A DNA stretch of 34,416 bases from NCBI GenBank assembly GCA_964651405.1, contig CAZYZB010000005.1:1-34416 (forward strand), written 5' to 3'. Every line of letters begins with the position of its first letter. The first letter of the stretch is position 1. The position numbers and the translations under genes are program-made. This document shows, one piece after another, positions 14,591 through 22,580 of the stretch. The DNA comes from JAWBOD01 sp964651405. GTDB lineage: Archaea > Aenigmatarchaeota > Aenigmatarchaeia > Aenigmatarchaeales > Aenigmatarchaeaceae. The notes beneath the pieces were generated by a model that searched no databases, was not told the origin of the DNA, and was given only the letters and a program-made list of their open reading frames with translations.

Positions 14591-15760
14591 ATGAAAGGTT
14601 TTATCTATTTAATTGAAATAGCAGTTGCTGCTATACTCATGACCATTGTTTTAACTGTATTTTTTTCCATAAGAGTGAAACAGGATTGGGAAAAACCAGA
14701 TCTTATAGCTGCTGGAAATAATATTTTAAACTCTATAAAGAACAAAAATGACTTTATTTTTAATATATTAAGTGAAAATCTTGATGACATTGAAAGTAAT
14801 AAACCTGCGAACGTGAGGTATGGTTTGGAGGTTTCAGGCTCTCCCAAATCGAAAATTTCTATTGGTTGTTATGTTAACTGCTTTTATTTTCAGGAACTGC
14901 TAAAACCATCATACAACTATGGCTCTATATTCCTTAATGGGAGGTGGATAAACTTCACATTCGATACTTTTGATATGAATGTTGAAATTCCTCAACATGA
15001 TGTCATAGTTTTGATTAACTATACAAATTATTCTCATCCTGCCATCAAGTCCCGCATAGATAATTACCTTAGAAACGGAGGAGTCTTGATTGGAATAAAT
15101 GCAACCATAAATGGTACTGACACGAATTTTAACAACATTTTTAACTTAACTTATGTATCAGGAGTCTCATCTAATAAGGTTAACTTCACGTTTTACAATC
15201 CTTCTCAGGATGAGATAGCAAAATATTTCTTAGGAATAGGTATGGAGGCCTATCGTTATTGGCATATCTGGGATGAAGAATGGCTTATAGACTATTGGGG
15301 AACAAATAAAATCAATATAACAAACTCTTCAGATTCAGCTATTAATAGAACAAACCTTATTGAAGGAAGTATTTTTAATTTAACATCCCCAATCGATGGA
15401 ATTAAATACTTCTTTAAAGTGAAAAAATTATGGCCTGAGAGGGTTGACCTCCAGATCTTAAACAAAACGTTCACTTTTAGTGATTTTTCAGAGAAAAACG
15501 TCACTGGGAAAAACATTGTGGGATATAATAATTACGCTGCGTTGACAACGAACAACTCTGCAATATGGATTTCAAACTTCCCAAGTAGCGATGAATACAA
15601 AACTCTTTTAAAAGCCATAATCTTGTCTAAAGTTGATACGTGGACAGCTAAAGGCGTATTCACAAAAAGACCAAAAACTACACTATCATCCTTTGTACCA
15701 CTATGCTGCGACATGCCTGAGACAGCTGAATTATACCTTACTCTCTGGTATGAAATCTAA
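14591..15760 (+). CDS. Sequon-rich membrane-anchored surface protein
   Basis: 389 residues from ATG 14591, one base after the previous stop; the longer in-frame start at 14540 lies inside the neighbour. MKGFIYLIEIAVAAILMTIV is another class III-type leader with one membrane helix. The outer part has more than a dozen Asn-X-Ser/Thr sites (NFT, NYT, NAT, NGT, NIT and more), so dense N-glycosylation is likely. Residues about 135-175 (HDVIVLINYTNYS, IDNYLRNGGVLIGIN) resemble the core of glutamine-amidotransferase-like domains, without a visible catalytic Cys. It is the last gene of the pilus operon; a tip or anchoring protein is possible. Confidence 0.6.
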   Translation: MKGFIYLIEIAVAAILMTIVLTVFFSIRVKQDWEKPDLIAAGNNILNSIKNKNDFIFNILSENLDDIESNKPANVRYGLEVSGSPKSKISIGCYVNCFYFQELLKPSYNYGSIFLNGRWINFTFDTFDMNVEIPQHDVIVLINYTNYSHPAIKSRIDNYLRNGGVLIGINATINGTDTNFNNIFNLTYVSGVSSNKVNFTFYNPSQDEIAKYFLGIGMEAYRYWHIWDEEWLIDYWGTNKINITNSSDSAINRTNLIEGSIFNLTSPIDGIKYFFKVKKLWPERVDLQILNKTFTFSDFSEKNVTGKNIVGYNNYAALTTNNSAIWISNFPSSDEYKTLLKAIILSKVDTWTAKGVFTKRPKTTLSSFVPLCCDMPETAELYLTLWYEI

Positions 15761-15790
15761 GCTTATATTCTATTATTTGAATCTAATCTT

Positions 15791-16420
15791 ATGAAATTCT
15801 GCTTTGTTTGTGGTAAGAAAACTGAAAAATTAATAGAAGGTTACTGTGAAGATTGCTATAACAACAGCTTTAATCTTATACAGACTCCTAAAGAGATAAC
15901 CATACTTCTTTGTAGCAAATGCAAGAAAATAAAGCAAAAAAATGATTGGAATGATATTGGAATTGAAGATTTAGTAAAAAACAACATAAAAGTTCTAGGA
16001 GATAATGTTAAAATTGAAGTAATTGGGAATAAAATTTTTGCTAGCGGTAGTTTAAAGAATTCTAAAAAGTTTAAAGAAGAAGAAACCCATGAGATAAACA
16101 TTAAAACCGTTAAGGTTCTTTGTCCGGAATGCTCTAGAAGACTTGGTGGCTATTACGAGGCTATTATGCAACTAAGAGGCAATGTATCTGAAGAAGTTCT
16201 GAACTTCATAGATAAGGAAATCAAAGAAAAGTCCTTTTATAGGATAGACCATGTAAAAGGAGGGTTTATTTTATATATTGGAAATAAAAATATAGCTAAC
16301 CAAATAGCAGATAAAATAAAAAGGATATATAATTTAGAAGTTAAAAAAAGCTTTAAGCTATACACAAAGAAAGAAGGCAAAGACGTTTACAAAAGCGTTT
16401 TTTCAGTAAAGTGTGATTAG
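15791..16420 (+). CDS. nmd3: NMD3-family ribosome-associated protein
   Basis: 209 residues. The N-terminal zinc-binding part has CxxC pairs CFVCGK, CEDC, CSKCKK and CPECSRR, the archaeal/eukaryotic NMD3 arrangement, followed by GGYYEAIMQLRG, a hallmark of the family. In eukaryotes NMD3 carries the 60S subunit out of the nucleus; archaeal NMD3 is thought to act in large-subunit maturation or quality control. It directly abuts aIF1A (stop TAG, next base is the ATG), so the two form an operon. Confidence 0.85.
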   Translation: MKFCFVCGKKTEKLIEGYCEDCYNNSFNLIQTPKEITILLCSKCKKIKQKNDWNDIGIEDLVKNNIKVLGDNVKIEVIGNKIFASGSLKNSKKFKEEETHEINIKTVKVLCPECSRRLGGYYEAIMQLRGNVSEEVLNFIDKEIKEKSFYRIDHVKGGFILYIGNKNIANQIADKIKRIYNLEVKKSFKLYTKKEGKDVYKSVFSVKCD

Positions 16421-16726
16421 ATGGAAGAAAATCAAGAGTTCATAAGAGTAAGAATACCTCATAAAGGAGAGATTCTAGGTATTATAAAGTCTAACCTCGG
16501 TGGGAGCAGGTTTGAGATTAAATGTAATGATGGCTTTACTAGAATATGCAGAATTCCTGGGAGAATAAAGAAAAAGATATGGCTAAGATTAGGAGATCTG
16601 GTAATAATAGAGCCCTGGACAGTACAATCTAATGAAAGAGGAGATATTACCTGGATGTATACAAAAGCTCAGGCTATTTGGCTTGAAAGAAAGGGTTATG
16701 TAAAAAATCTTTCCTTAGAAGGTTAG
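16421..16726 (+). CDS. eif1A: Translation initiation factor aIF1A
   Basis: 101 residues forming an OB-fold S1-like domain: IRVRIPHKGEILGIIKSNLGGSRFEIKCNDGFTRICRIPGRIKKKIWLRLGDLVIIEPW. aIF1A binds the A site of the small subunit and helps start-codon selection. It starts immediately after NMD3. The aIF1A, KH protein, top6B, top6A order seen here is a known archaeal gene neighbourhood, which usually also includes the Rio1 kinase, absent here. Confidence 0.95.
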   Translation: MEENQEFIRVRIPHKGEILGIIKSNLGGSRFEIKCNDGFTRICRIPGRIKKKIWLRLGDLVIIEPWTVQSNERGDITWMYTKAQAIWLERKGYVKNLSLEG

Positions 16727-16730
16727 TTGC

Positions 16731-16791
16731 TTTCTTTAAACTTCTGATGCTGTTTAACGTACGTTATGCGTGTTAAAAAGTTTGAAAGAAA
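16731..16791 (+). promoter_or_regulatory. Long hairpin directly after aIF1A
   Basis: Outer stem TTTCTTTAAACTT (16731-16743) pairs with AAGTTTGAAAGAAA (16778-16791) with one bulged G. Inner stem TTTAAC (16753-16758) pairs with GTTAAA (16772-16777) around a 13-base loop. All nine unpaired bases of the internal loop are on the left arm (CTGATGCTG). It begins four bases after the stop codon and is followed by TTTGTTTTTTAT. It could stabilise or terminate the nmd3-eif1A mRNA, or be a small RNA. Confidence 0.55.
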
Positions 16792-16892
16792 ACTTTGTTT
16801 TTTATAACTTCACTTATCTTTTTTATAAATTAAGTTATTTTTTTATAGTAACTAAGTTATAATAAGAGTAAGTAAAGCTGAGGTGAGGAAAT

Positions 16893-17189
16893 TTGCCAAA
16901 GAAGGTTTTTGACTATCCTGATGAGGAGAGACTGGAAGTACTAGTCCTAGCTAATTCTCCGTGCACTCCTAGCGAGCTCCTTAGAATTGAGAAGATTCCT
17001 GTCAAGCCAAACACCTTGGAAACCTTAAGAAAGAAACTTGACTGGCTTTCCAACGAAGGAAAAATAAAAAAGAAGAAAGTAGGCAAAGGAAACGTATACT
17101 GGCATTCTAGCATAGAGAACTATAAGAAGAGAACAATAACAAAAGCATCTGAAAAGATAATAGAAACTGGAGATCAAGCCCCTGCTTGA
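16893..17189 (+). CDS. Small winged-helix DNA-binding protein
   Basis: 98 residues. The start is TTG at 16893, chosen because GAGGTGAGG lies just upstream. Residues about 10-75 look like a winged helix: ERLEVLVLANSPCTPSELLRIEKIPV, then a recognition-helix-like TLETLRKKLDWLSNEGKIKKKKVGKGNVYW with a basic wing. I do not recognise the exact family. It sits between aIF1A and the KH gene, where Rio1 is often found in archaea. Its 3' end overlaps the convergent KH gene by 16 bases. Confidence 0.6.
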   Translation: MPKKVFDYPDEERLEVLVLANSPCTPSELLRIEKIPVKPNTLETLRKKLDWLSNEGKIKKKKVGKGNVYWHSSIENYKKRTITKASEKIIETGDQAPA

Positions 17190-17656
17190 AACAGAAAGCC
17201 ATAAACTTTTGAGTGTTTAGAACCTCTTATTATCATTTGAACTGCTTCTCTTGCTATATTCAGCTGTTCATAGTTCCCTATTAGGGAAACTGTTTTACCA
17301 TACACAGATAAGGAACAACCACTGCATTTCTCAATCATTTTCCAGGCCTTTCCGTTTGTACCTATTAGTCTTGATTTGATAACTCTTATTCTACTATCGT
17401 TAAATTGGTTTAATTCTATTGTTTCCAGAGTGTTATCTTCTTTTAAGAGCCTAAAAGCATTTTCTGGAGAAAATCCCCTTCCTATAGCCTTTACAATGCT
17501 TTTTGCTTGAAAAAGTTCTAATCCTTCGCCTTCTATTGTAACAGAGTTATCTTGAAAAGTTAGTTTAACATTTAAAGACTTGCTAATATTGCTTCTAGTT
17601 TTCCCGTCCTTTATTACCTTAATTCTCTCCTGCGGAACTAAAACTGCTTCTATAAT
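17174..17656 (-). CDS. Dim2/Pno1-like KH-domain protein, AUU start proposed
   Basis: An unbroken 160-codon minus-strand frame (EAVLVPQERIKVIKDGKTRS at the N-terminus, ending GFLFQAGA). It has two KH units: KDGKT near residue 17, and the clear GxxG motif LIGTNGKAWKMIEKC at 97-111. This is the archaeal Dim2/Pno1/Krr1 family, which acts in small-subunit rRNA maturation. There is no ATG, GTG or TTG before the conserved domain; a TAA stop lies four codons upstream of the proposed start. AAGGTG (17669-17664 region) sits five bases before ATT at 17656, exactly the spacing of the thermosome GGTG-ATG. ATA at 17653 is an alternative. A lost start by sequencing error is possible. Confidence 0.8.
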   Translation of the reverse strand: MIEAVLVPQERIKVIKDGKTRSNISKSLNVKLTFQDNSVTIEGEGLELFQAKSIVKAIGRGFSPENAFRLLKEDNTLETIELNQFNDSRIRVIKSRLIGTNGKAWKMIEKCSGCSLSVYGKTVSLIGNYEQLNIAREAVQMIIRGSKHSKVYGFLFQAGA

Positions 17657-18126
17657 ATAGACACCTTAAATTATTTTATTATAGTACCTTTAATATTCTT
17701 AAAATAATTAAAATCTTATTAATATGTATTCTTAGTTTTATGTTTTTTATCCTTCTTTTCAAAGTCTAAGAGAGACAGAATGTTTGTTATAAGCCTACTG
17801 AATAATAACCTTTCTTATCTTGGTTCATTAATTACACCCACAAACTACAAACATAGAATGTAAGAGGTATTTACTCCCTTATGCTATATTTAGAACGGTA
17901 TATATCAGCTTTGATTGCTATACAAAATTTGGAACTTTTGTTTTGACTTGAGAAAAGAGTTTTGTTCATAACTTTATAGGAAAGCTCTATATCGCCTCCA
18001 ATTTAGATAATTAAGTTATACTAAAGAATACTTAATTTATATTGTTTTTGAATTAAAATTATTTTAAAAGATAATTAACTTTAAAAATAAAGAAGTTTTA
18101 ATTTGATTACATTAGATAGTGATATA
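17657..18126. other. 470-bp AT-rich intergenic region
   Basis: It separates the divergent KH and top6B genes. I see no gene with recognisable features: the best frames are about 27-32 codons without a convincing ribosome site, and no tRNA, SRP RNA or RNase P RNA core is evident. It must hold promoters for both genes: a TATA-like CTATAATAAAATAATTT on the minus strand near 17690 for the KH gene, and several AT boxes near 18040-18110 for top6B. CGGTATATATC near 17900 is a further TATA-like site. Confidence 0.4.
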
Positions 18127-19731
18127 ATGGTTGACGGTATTGAGAAAAACGCAGAAGACCTCGCAAAGGATATGAAGGAGATAAGTCCTGCCGAATTCTT
18201 TGAGAAAAACAGGCATTTCCTTGGTTATGAGAACCCTATGAAGTCATTATTGACTGTAGTAAAGGAAGCTATTGACAACTCCTTAGAATTCACATGTGAA
18301 GCTGGAATTTTACCAAATATATATTTAAGCGTAAAGCAAATTGGAGAAGATAGATTCAAATTACTTATAAAGGATAATGGCCCAGGAGTAATTGCAGAAC
18401 AGGTGCCTAGGGCTTTTGGTAAGGTTCTTTATGGTTCTAGATTTCATAAGCTTAAACAATCTCGAAGTTTGTTTGGAATAGGAATAAAAGGCGTCTGTTT
18501 GTACAGTCAATTGACTACAGGCAAGCCTTTTAAGATCACAACCGGTATCGGAAAGGGTCCTATACATGTTTTTGAAATGATGATTGACGTTACTAAGAAC
18601 GAACCTCATATAATTTCACATAAAGAATTGAAAAATAAAGAAAAATGGCACGGAACTATCCTCGAGTTTGAGGTAGAAGGAAGATATGTTGAAAAAGGCA
18701 AGTCAATACCAGAATTCTTGAAGCAAACTGCGATAGCAAATCCCTATGCTCGCATAGTTTATGATGGCCCTGATGGAAAAATGGAATTCCCAGCTGTCGC
18801 CAAGGAACTACCAAAGCCTCCAAAAGAAATAAAACCACATCCGTACGGAGTAGAGATAGGAGTATTAAGAAGAATGATAAGAAGTACAAAGTCAAAGAAC
18901 ATTGTAGGCTTTCTGAAGAATGATTTTTCAAGGGTTGGAAGCACCTCAGCAAATGAGATATGCAAAATAGCTGGAATCGATAAAAACAAAAAACCTTTGG
19001 AAATAAACCTTATGGAGCTGGAAAGATTGCATAAAGCAATGGAAACCGTAAAATTAATAGCTCCTCCAACTGATTGCTTGTCTCCTCTAGGAGAGCAACT
19101 AATAACTGAAGGGTTGAAAAAAGAAGTTGAAGCAGAATATTTTGCTGCAATAACAAGACCACCTGCTGTTTATCGTGGGATGCCGTTCCAAATTGAGGTC
19201 GGACTAGCTTACGGCGGAAAATTAGACCCAAATGCTCAAGCAAAACTAATGAGATTTGCAAATAAAGTGCCTTTGATGTACCATCAAGGAGATTGTGCAA
19301 TTACACAAGCTGTAGAAGAGGTTGATTGGAGAAGATATGGAATGCAACAACCCTCTGGATCTTTGCCAGCTGGACCTTTAATAATATTAGTTGACTTCAT
19401 TTCAGTCTGGGTTCCTTTCACAACTGAAGGAAAGCAAGCAATAGCATCTTATCCTGACATAACAAAGGAAATCAAGCTTGGCTTGCAGGACGCAGGAAGA
19501 AAACTTAAAATTTTCATTTCAAGAAGAAGAAAAAGCCATGACTCACAGATGAGACAAAACTTGTTTGAGAAATATATACCTGAAGTTGCGATAGCTTTGT
19601 CAAAATTATCTGATATTCCTCATGAAAAGATAAAAACTAACCTGGAAAAATTATTAAAGAATGGAGTCAAAGAAGGCACTGAAGAGGTAGTAGAAGAAAA
19701 TGGAGAAGAAAACACCCAGCAAGAGTCTTAA
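18127..19731 (+). CDS. top6B: DNA topoisomerase VI subunit B
   Basis: 534 residues from ATG 18127, chosen because TAGTGAT precedes it and because it matches the usual N-terminus; a TTG at 18103 would add eight. It is a GHKL ATPase: N-box VVKEAIDNSLEF (about 44-55), DNGPGV (83-88) and the lid region GSRFHKLKQSRSLFGIGIKG (103-122). A helix-two-turns-helix segment and a transducer domain follow. Subunit B uses ATP to clamp DNA, driving strand passage by the A subunit. The C-terminal tail is Glu-rich. Its 3' end overlaps top6A by 32 bases. Confidence 0.93.
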   Translation: MVDGIEKNAEDLAKDMKEISPAEFFEKNRHFLGYENPMKSLLTVVKEAIDNSLEFTCEAGILPNIYLSVKQIGEDRFKLLIKDNGPGVIAEQVPRAFGKVLYGSRFHKLKQSRSLFGIGIKGVCLYSQLTTGKPFKITTGIGKGPIHVFEMMIDVTKNEPHIISHKELKNKEKWHGTILEFEVEGRYVEKGKSIPEFLKQTAIANPYARIVYDGPDGKMEFPAVAKELPKPPKEIKPHPYGVEIGVLRRMIRSTKSKNIVGFLKNDFSRVGSTSANEICKIAGIDKNKKPLEINLMELERLHKAMETVKLIAPPTDCLSPLGEQLITEGLKKEVEAEYFAAITRPPAVYRGMPFQIEVGLAYGGKLDPNAQAKLMRFANKVPLMYHQGDCAITQAVEEVDWRRYGMQQPSGSLPAGPLIILVDFISVWVPFTTEGKQAIASYPDITKEIKLGLQDAGRKLKIFISRRRKSHDSQMRQNLFEKYIPEVAIALSKLSDIPHEKIKTNLEKLLKNGVKEGTEEVVEENGEENTQQES

Positions 19732-20611
19732 AGATTTGGGAATTAAGATTGTAAATGATATTGAAAGTGGAAAGAATCCTTCTATGGATGTTCCAATTAG
19801 AACTCTGTCTAATGTAATTTATGATTCTAAATCAAAAATGATTACTCTTGGAAACAAATTCTCAAAGAGATACTTTTTTAATGTTGCTCACGTCAGAAAG
19901 TTCACTCAAACATCAGAAGTCGCTGCCTTAGCAAGAGAACTGTTAGGTGTTAACAAACACATGAGCCTTAGAGAAGTTTTTTATGCACTTAGAAGGACTT
20001 TACCAAACTCTAACATAGACATAGTGGATGAACAGGTCGAATCGAATAAAGCAGTAGAAGACTTGGAGCTGATAACTGACTTGCTAAGAGAGCAGTTGCA
20101 TATAAACGCAAACAAACTCGGAACTGCGGCTGGAAGAATTACAATAAAGGATAAAGGCGATTTGATAGACTGGTCAAAACTAGGGAGCGGTGGCTGGAGC
20201 ATACCTAGTGCTGTAGAGGAGATAGAATTCAAAAAAGTTGACGCAAATTTTGTAATTTACATGGAAAAAGCGGCCATATGGGAAAGATTGCATGAGGATA
20301 AGCTTTGGGATAAGATGAAATGTGCAATAATAGCCTCACAGGGTCAGGCCACACGTGGTATAAGAAGACTTTTACAAAGAATGAACAATGAATTAGGCCT
20401 TCCTGTCTACGTACTAACTGATTTAGATCCTTATGGAATATACATCTACTCTGTTCTAAAGACAGGATCAATATCCTTAGCTCATATATCTGAAAGATTA
20501 GCTATTCCAGATGCAAAATTCCTTGGTTTGACAGCAGATGATGTAATAAAATATGACTTAAAGAGACAAATCATCAAGCTAAAGGATGTTGACATAAAAA
20601 GACTAAAATAA
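19700..20611 (+). CDS. top6A: DNA topoisomerase VI subunit A, interrupted by a stop codon
   Basis: 303 residues up to an in-frame TAA. It has the Spo11-like features: active tyrosine Tyr95 in LREVFYALRR, and a Toprim domain with Glu189 (VIYMEKAAIWERL) and the acidic pair Asp241/Asp243 in LTDLDPYG (usually DGDPYG). Subunit A makes the double-strand break. The same frame continues after the TAA with the normal family C-terminus up to 20782, so the native length would be 360. GAA (Glu) changed to TAA in one base would explain it (RLK-E-LSKYEW). This may be a sequencing or strain error, a true mutation, or readthrough. Confidence 0.85.
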   Translation: MEKKTPSKSLKDLGIKIVNDIESGKNPSMDVPIRTLSNVIYDSKSKMITLGNKFSKRYFFNVAHVRKFTQTSEVAALARELLGVNKHMSLREVFYALRRTLPNSNIDIVDEQVESNKAVEDLELITDLLREQLHINANKLGTAAGRITIKDKGDLIDWSKLGSGGWSIPSAVEEIEFKKVDANFVIYMEKAAIWERLHEDKLWDKMKCAIIASQGQATRGIRRLLQRMNNELGLPVYVLTDLDPYGIYIYSVLKTGSISLAHISERLAIPDAKFLGLTADDVIKYDLKRQIIKLKDVDIKRLK

Positions 20612-20782
20612 CTTTCCAAGTACGAGTGGTTTAAGGACAAAAAAGAGTGGCAGAGGCAATTTAAATTAATGGAAGAACTAAAAGGAAAGGTTGAGCTAGA
20701 TGCCTTAGTAACTAAGGGAATAACATTCATTTCTGATAAATACATCCCTGAAAAGATGAAAAATAAAGAATGGCTAGATTAG
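20612..20782 (+). pseudogene. top6A: Severed C-terminus of topoisomerase VI subunit A
   Basis: 56 codons in the frame of top6A after its premature TAA, ending at TAG 20780-20782. The sequence (LSKYEWFKDKKEWQRQF, ALVTKGITFISDKYIPEKM, KEWLD) matches the usual ending of the family, where an Ala-Leu-x-x-Lys-Gly-x-x-Phe-(I/L)-(S/T)-Asp-x-Tyr-(I/L)-Pro pattern is typical. It has no ribosome site or start of its own. Confidence 0.75.
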
Positions 20783-20830
20783 TAACTTTAAATTTAAGAA
20801 TACAAAAGACAAATTAGAATATGATAAAAA

Positions 20831-21844
20831 ATGAAGCTTAGAAATAAAGAGGAACTAGTTGAGATAGAAGAGAAAATTTTTGATATAAAAGATCAACCCC
20901 TTCCTCGTGGAGCTTGGTGGTGGTGGATGTGGTTATTCTTCTTTAACAATCCAAAAAACCCTGAAAGACCAAGACAACTACTTTTGCTTTTATCAACCAA
21001 AAATTTGAAGGAAATTTACTGCAATAATTTAAAATTTATTTTAAAACAGCAATCAAAAGACAAAAATAACCTATTAGGTGCTGTGGCTTCATGGTATTTC
21101 GATGGAGAAAAGATGAACCATAACTTTCTCTTAGAGCAATGCAATATAAACTTCTCAGAAAATTGTATTATATCAAATTCCTCTGTACCAACCTATTTTT
21201 CAAAAAATAAAAATTTGAATACAATAAAAATTGGAAATGATTTCGAATTCCTCGCAGAAGAGGGAGAAAAAAAGAATTTTACAAAACCGTATTACAGATC
21301 GAACACCATTGGTAAAAGAGGATATACTATCATAGAATCAGACTTTATGAAGCTTAAAGGAAGAATTAAAAGGGAACCTATTAATGGAAGTGCTTATTTT
21401 CAAAGAGTATTCATAAAAATGCCATTTACATCATGGTATTGGGGTGTTTTCCATTTTGAAAATGGAGGCGTTCTAACGTATCTGAGACCTTATGTAGCTA
21501 GAAAATCTATAAAAAATGATATATCATTCTTTGATGGCAAAGAAATACACAAATTCAAAAAAATAAATATAAAGAGAGTGCCAGGAGATATGCCAAAATT
21601 CATAGTAAAAGGCGAGAAAGAGGATGAGAAAATAACTTTTACAGTTAATGCTTATTCCCATTCTTCTTGGACCTTTAAGAAAAAGTTTTTTGGATTAATA
21701 CCAAACAAACTAGTCTATAATGAATATCCTTCAGTTGTTTCTGAGTTTAAACTCATAAAAAAGAAAACAGGTGAAAAAATTACTCTAGAGGACTTGGGCA
21801 AGTCAGTAGGTAACGCTGAACATGGAACTGGATTACTACTTTAA
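20831..21844 (+). CDS. Trp-rich protein, possibly AttH/carotenoid-hydratase-like
   Basis: 337 residues, no signal peptide, probably soluble and beta-rich. A run of tryptophans sits near residue 30 (GAWWWWMWLFFFNNP). YFQRVFIKMPFTSWYWGVF followed by HFENGGVLTYL resembles the lipocalin-like AttH/hydroxyneurosporene-synthase fold, which has paired Trp and a 'W-G-x-F-x-F-x-x-G' pattern. This is a weak match by eye and no catalytic role can be claimed. A TATA-like CTTTAAATTTAAG lies at 20786-20798. It stands alone after top6A and converges with the methyltransferase gene. Confidence 0.6.
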   Translation: MKLRNKEELVEIEEKIFDIKDQPLPRGAWWWWMWLFFFNNPKNPERPRQLLLLLSTKNLKEIYCNNLKFILKQQSKDKNNLLGAVASWYFDGEKMNHNFLLEQCNINFSENCIISNSSVPTYFSKNKNLNTIKIGNDFEFLAEEGEKKNFTKPYYRSNTIGKRGYTIIESDFMKLKGRIKREPINGSAYFQRVFIKMPFTSWYWGVFHFENGGVLTYLRPYVARKSIKNDISFFDGKEIHKFKKINIKRVPGDMPKFIVKGEKEDEKITFTVNAYSHSSWTFKKKFFGLIPNKLVYNEYPSVVSEFKLIKKKTGEKITLEDLGKSVGNAEHGTGLLL

Positions 21845-21881
21845 TATTCTGCATCAAGTGAAAAACAGATAAAGTGACGGA

Positions 21882-22466
21882 TTATTTGCATAATATTCCA
21901 ATCATATGAAAATCAGATGTGCTCGCTAAGACTTTTAAACCAACTGATTCAGCTTCTCTCTTTAACCGTTCGAGAGTAAATTTTTCTTCATACTCATTTT
22001 TCATACCAAGGCTTTCGATTAACAATGATTTTTTAGGCACAAATATTACACAATACCCATCTTTTTTGAGAAGTTTTTTATGAAGAGTAAAAACCTTTTT
22101 TCTTTCTTTAGGATAAAAATGCTCAATCAAACCGTCACTGAAAACAATATCATATTTACCTTTGTGACTGAACATGTCCTGAAGAAAATAATTTACCTCA
22201 AAATTGTCGATTCTTTTGGAAAAATCATATGCGTTCTTGTTGTTGTCAATAACAGAAGGCTTTGTATGCCTTTTCTCACTAAGAAGTTTTGAAAGATAAC
22301 CTGATCCACCTCCTAGTTCCAGGGTAATCTTTCCATCTAAATCAATTGCCCTCAGTAAGCGTAAATATGCCTTTATTCTAAGCATAGTGTACAACTTGAA
22401 AAAAGCTTTTGAAAATATAATGGGGTTTTTTAGCCAGAAATTGTTCCAATCAGGCTTTCTTTTCAT
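21882..22466 (-). CDS. Class I SAM-dependent methyltransferase
   Basis: 194 residues with a Rossmann-like methyltransferase core. Motif I is ITLELGGGSGYLSKLL (about 47-62), the acidic residue after strand 2 is in PSVIDNNKNA, and the motif IV region is YDIVFSDGLIEHFYP. The substrate is unknown; the N-terminal part (FWLKNPIIFSKAFFKLYTML) is hydrophobic and may contact a membrane or lipid-like substrate. It lies alone on the minus strand, back to back with the asparagine synthetase-like gene. Confidence 0.8.
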   Translation of the reverse strand: MKRKPDWNNFWLKNPIIFSKAFFKLYTMLRIKAYLRLLRAIDLDGKITLELGGGSGYLSKLLSEKRHTKPSVIDNNKNAYDFSKRIDNFEVNYFLQDMFSHKGKYDIVFSDGLIEHFYPKERKKVFTLHKKLLKKDGYCVIFVPKKSLLIESLGMKNEYEEKFTLERLKREAESVGLKVLASTSDFHMIGILCK

Positions 22467-22580
22467 GAAAATAATGTTAATTTCATACTTTTATTTGGAA
22501 CTGTTCAGAAAATGAGAGAAAGATTTTTAAACTTACAAAACATATTTATGGAAGGTTTCTTCTCCCCTAGGAGGATATAT

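Noticed and set aside
17871..17969. 32-codon minus-strand ORF in the KH-top6B gap
   Set aside because: No conserved pattern and a length expected by chance in AT-rich DNA.
20609..20611. Stop-codon reassignment (TAA as Glu)
   Set aside because: TAA ends other clear genes here, such as the thermosome and the asparagine synthetase-like gene.
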